The notes under the pieces were generated by a model. The model searched no databases and had not been told where the DNA came from. It was given only the letters and a program-made list of their open reading frames with translations. Positions 5,277 through 6,756 of a stretch of 6,756 nt of DNA are shown piece after piece (positions within the stretch are counted from its first letter, which is position 1; each line of letters begins with the position of its first letter). The translations under genes were made by a program, and so were the position numbers. The DNA is from Thermoleophilia bacterium. Lineage in GTDB: Bacteria; Actinomycetota; Thermoleophilia; Gaiellales; Gaiellaceae. The DNA is taken from positions 1 through 6,756 of the forward strand of contig JACVSB010000094.1 in NCBI GenBank assembly GCA_014534155.1. Reading direction: 5' to 3'.

Positions 5277-6434
5277 GTGGACGTCGAAGTCGGTCTCGGC
5301 AAGAAGGCGCGCCAGGCGTACGGGTTCGACGACATCGCAATCGTCCCGAGCCGACGCACGCGCGACCCGGACGACGTGGACATCGGCTGGAAGCTCGGCG
5401 ACCACGTCCTCGAGCTCCCGCTCCTCGCCTCGGCGATGGACGGCGTCGTCTCGCCGTCCACGGCGATCGAGATCGGGCGACACGGCGGGCTCGGCGTGCT
5501 CAATCTCGAGGGGATCTTCACCCGCTATGCGAACGCCGACGAGCAGCTGGAGCGGATCGCGAGCTTCCCGCCCGTCGAGGCGACACGCGGGATGCAGGAG
5601 ATCTACCGCGAGCCGATCAAGGCGGACCTCGTGGCCCGGCGGATCCGCGAGATTCGCTCCGCAGGGGTCCTCGCCGCCGGTTCCCTCACCCCCCAGCGCG
5701 TCCGGGAGTACTACGAGGTCGCCCTGGAGGCTGGGCTCGACGTGCTCGTCGTCCAGGGAACCGTCGTCTCGGCGGAGCACGTCTCCTCGAACGGCCACGC
5801 GCTCAATCTGAAGGAGTTCATCCGGGCGCTCGACATCCCCGTCGTCGTGGGCGGGTGCGCGTCGTACCACGGAGCGCTCCACCTCATGCGCACCGGCGCC
5901 GAGGGCGTCCTCGTCGGCGTCGGGCCCGGCGCCGCCTGCACGACCCGGGGAGTTCTCGGCGTCGGCGTCCCCCAGGCGACCGCGATCGCAGACGCCTCGG
6001 GCGCCCGCGCGCCGCACGCCCGGGACACGGGGCGCTACGTCAACGTGATCGCCGACGGCGGAATGCGGACGGGCGGCGACATCGCGAAGGCGATCGCGTG
6101 CGGCGCCGACGCCGTGATGATCGGCTCGCCGCTCGCTCGTGCGAAGGAGGCGCCGGGCCGGGGGTACCACTGGGGGATGGCGGCCTTCCACCCGACCCTC
6201 CCGCGAGGCGCGCGCGTGCAGGTCGAGCAGGTCGCGACGCTGGAGGAGATTCTCGTCGGGCCGGCTCGCGAGAACGACGGGACGCTCAACCTCATGGGCG
6301 CGCTTCGAACGTCGATGGCGACCTGCGGGTACGAGAACATTCACGACTTCCAGCGCGCCGAGGTCATGCTCGCGCCGGCCATCACGACGGAAGGGAAGAT
6401 CCTCCAGCAGGCCCAGCGGGTCGGGATGGGATGA
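5277..6434 (+). CDS. guaB3: GuaB3-family IMP dehydrogenase-related protein (possible GMP reductase)
   Basis: This 385-aa TIM-barrel protein belongs to the IMPDH/GMP reductase superfamily. The N-terminus ([30 protein letters not shown]) is that of GuaB3 rather than of true [15 protein letters not shown] (51-60) and LGVLNLEGI (72-80) follow without the roughly 120-residue CBS pair found in GuaB. The catalytic loop is [20 protein letters not shown] (224-233 at its C-terminal end), with the nucleophile C221. [16 protein letters not shown] (259-274) and VMIGSPLA (280-287) bind the nucleotide phosphate. The flap region reads [16 protein letters not shown] (296-311), not the usual IMPDH Arg-Tyr pattern. 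A cyanobacterial GuaB3 has been reported to be a GMP reductase (GMP to IMP), so IMP dehydrogenase activity should not be assumed. The frame extends upstream to 5121, but family N-termini begin near the GTG at 5277. The stop overlaps guaA as ATGA. Confidence 0.9.
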   Translation: MDVEVGLGKKARQAYGFDDIAIVPSRRTRDPDDVDIGWKLGDHVLELPLLASAMDGVVSPSTAIEIGRHGGLGVLNLEGIFTRYANADEQLERIASFPPVEATRGMQEIYREPIKADLVARRIREIRSAGVLAAGSLTPQRVREYYEVALEAGLDVLVVQGTVVSAEHVSSNGHALNLKEFIRALDIPVVVGGCASYHGALHLMRTGAEGVLVGVGPGAACTTRGVLGVGVPQATAIADASGARAPHARDTGRYVNVIADGGMRTGGDIAKAIACGADAVMIGSPLARAKEAPGRGYHWGMAAFHPTLPRGARVQVEQVATLEEILVGPARENDGTLNLMGALRTSMATCGYENIHDFQRAEVMLAPAITTEGKILQQAQRVGMG

Positions 6435-6756
6435 CCGAGGCCGCCGCGGCCGTCCCCTTCCCCGAGCCGAAACCCGAAGAGCGCCCCGTCCTCGTCGTCG
6501 ATTGCGGCGGGCAGTACGCCCAGCTCATCGCCCGCCGGATCCGCGAAGCGCGCGTCTACTCGGAGCTCGTCCCGCACACGATCCCGGCGGCCGCGGCCCG
6601 CGCGCGGCGCCCCCGGGCGCTCGTCCTCACCGGCGGCCCGGCCTCCGTCTACTCGCCGGGTGCGCCTGCGGTCGACCCGGGCCTGTACGAGCTGGGGGTG
6701 CCCGTGCTCGGGATCTGCTACGGCATGCAGCTTCTCGCCCGCGATCGAGGCGGGCA
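6431..6756 (+). CDS. guaA: GMP synthase (glutamine-hydrolysing), N-terminal part
   Basis: The gene runs off the right end; 108 codons are visible. GMP synthase converts XMP + ATP + glutamine to GMP. Only part of the class I glutamine amidotransferase domain is in view. [20 protein letters not shown] (residues 20-39) corresponds to the usual DFGSQY-QLIARR start, VYSELVPH (42-49) follows, LTGGPASVY (66-74) is the oxyanion-side loop, and [10 protein letters not shown] (94-103) is the nucleophile elbow with C96. The ATP pyrophosphatase and dimerisation domains would lie beyond the window. The first 18 residues are a poorly conserved Ala/Pro/Glu extension. The ATG overlaps the guaB3 TGA (ATGA), so the two are probably co-translated. 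DCGGQY instead of the common DFGSQY is a mild variant. Confidence 0.93.
   Translation, partial: MTEAAAAVPFPEPKPEERPVLVVDCGGQYAQLIARRIREARVYSELVPHTIPAAAARARRPRALVLTGGPASVYSPGAPAVDPGLYELGVPVLGICYGMQLLARDRGG

Noticed and set aside
5103..6344. Minus-strand open frame of 413 codons opposite guaB3
   Set aside because: It mirrors the GC-ending codons of guaB3; no recognisable domain, and guaB3 is unambiguous.

Overview
The window is gene-dense, very GC-rich DNA. Codons end almost always in G or C, and GTG starts are common. It looks like an actinobacterial chromosome. Three things point there: an exonuclease/GIY-YIG fusion of the type known from mycobacteria, a GuaB3-type IMPDH-related protein beside guaA, and start codons with -10-like boxes 7-8 nt upstream and no Shine-Dalgarno (leaderless transcripts). 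A deep lineage such as Thermoleophilia would fit, but this is inferred from style and gene content, not from a marker gene.

Layout. (1) Positions 1-1361 hold the 3' part of a DEDDh exonuclease + GIY-YIG + UVR-motif nuclease, whose start lies upstream of the window. (2) Positions 1372-2648 hold pyrF (type 2 orotidine-5'-phosphate decarboxylase) and a small membrane-anchored LysM protein, joined by a 4-base GTGA overlap. (3) Positions 2645-2965 on the minus strand hold a 106-aa protein of unknown function. It converges on the LysM gene so tightly that both stop codons share one CTAG. It diverges from the next gene across a 42-bp gap. (4) Positions 3008-5106 hold a secreted D-alanyl-D-alanine carboxypeptidase (peptidase S11) joined by a GTGA overlap to a PfkB/1-phosphofructokinase-family sugar kinase. 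(5) Positions 5107-5276 are a 170-bp leader region with a promoter candidate, a possible 26-codon leader ORF and a hairpin over the ribosome-binding site. (6) Positions 5277-6756 hold guaB3, joined by an ATGA overlap to guaA (GMP synthase), which runs off the window.

Functionally this is mostly housekeeping: nucleotide metabolism (pyrF, guaB3, guaA), cell-wall maturation (LysM protein, carboxypeptidase), sugar phosphorylation and DNA repair. I see no mobile element, CRISPR array, tRNA, rRNA, defence system or biosynthetic cluster. The most interesting signals are regulatory. Genes that do not overlap their upstream neighbour have a TANNNT box 7-8 nt before the start, while the other genes are chained by 4-base NTGA overlaps. 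The guaB3 leader has an architecture suggesting translational control.
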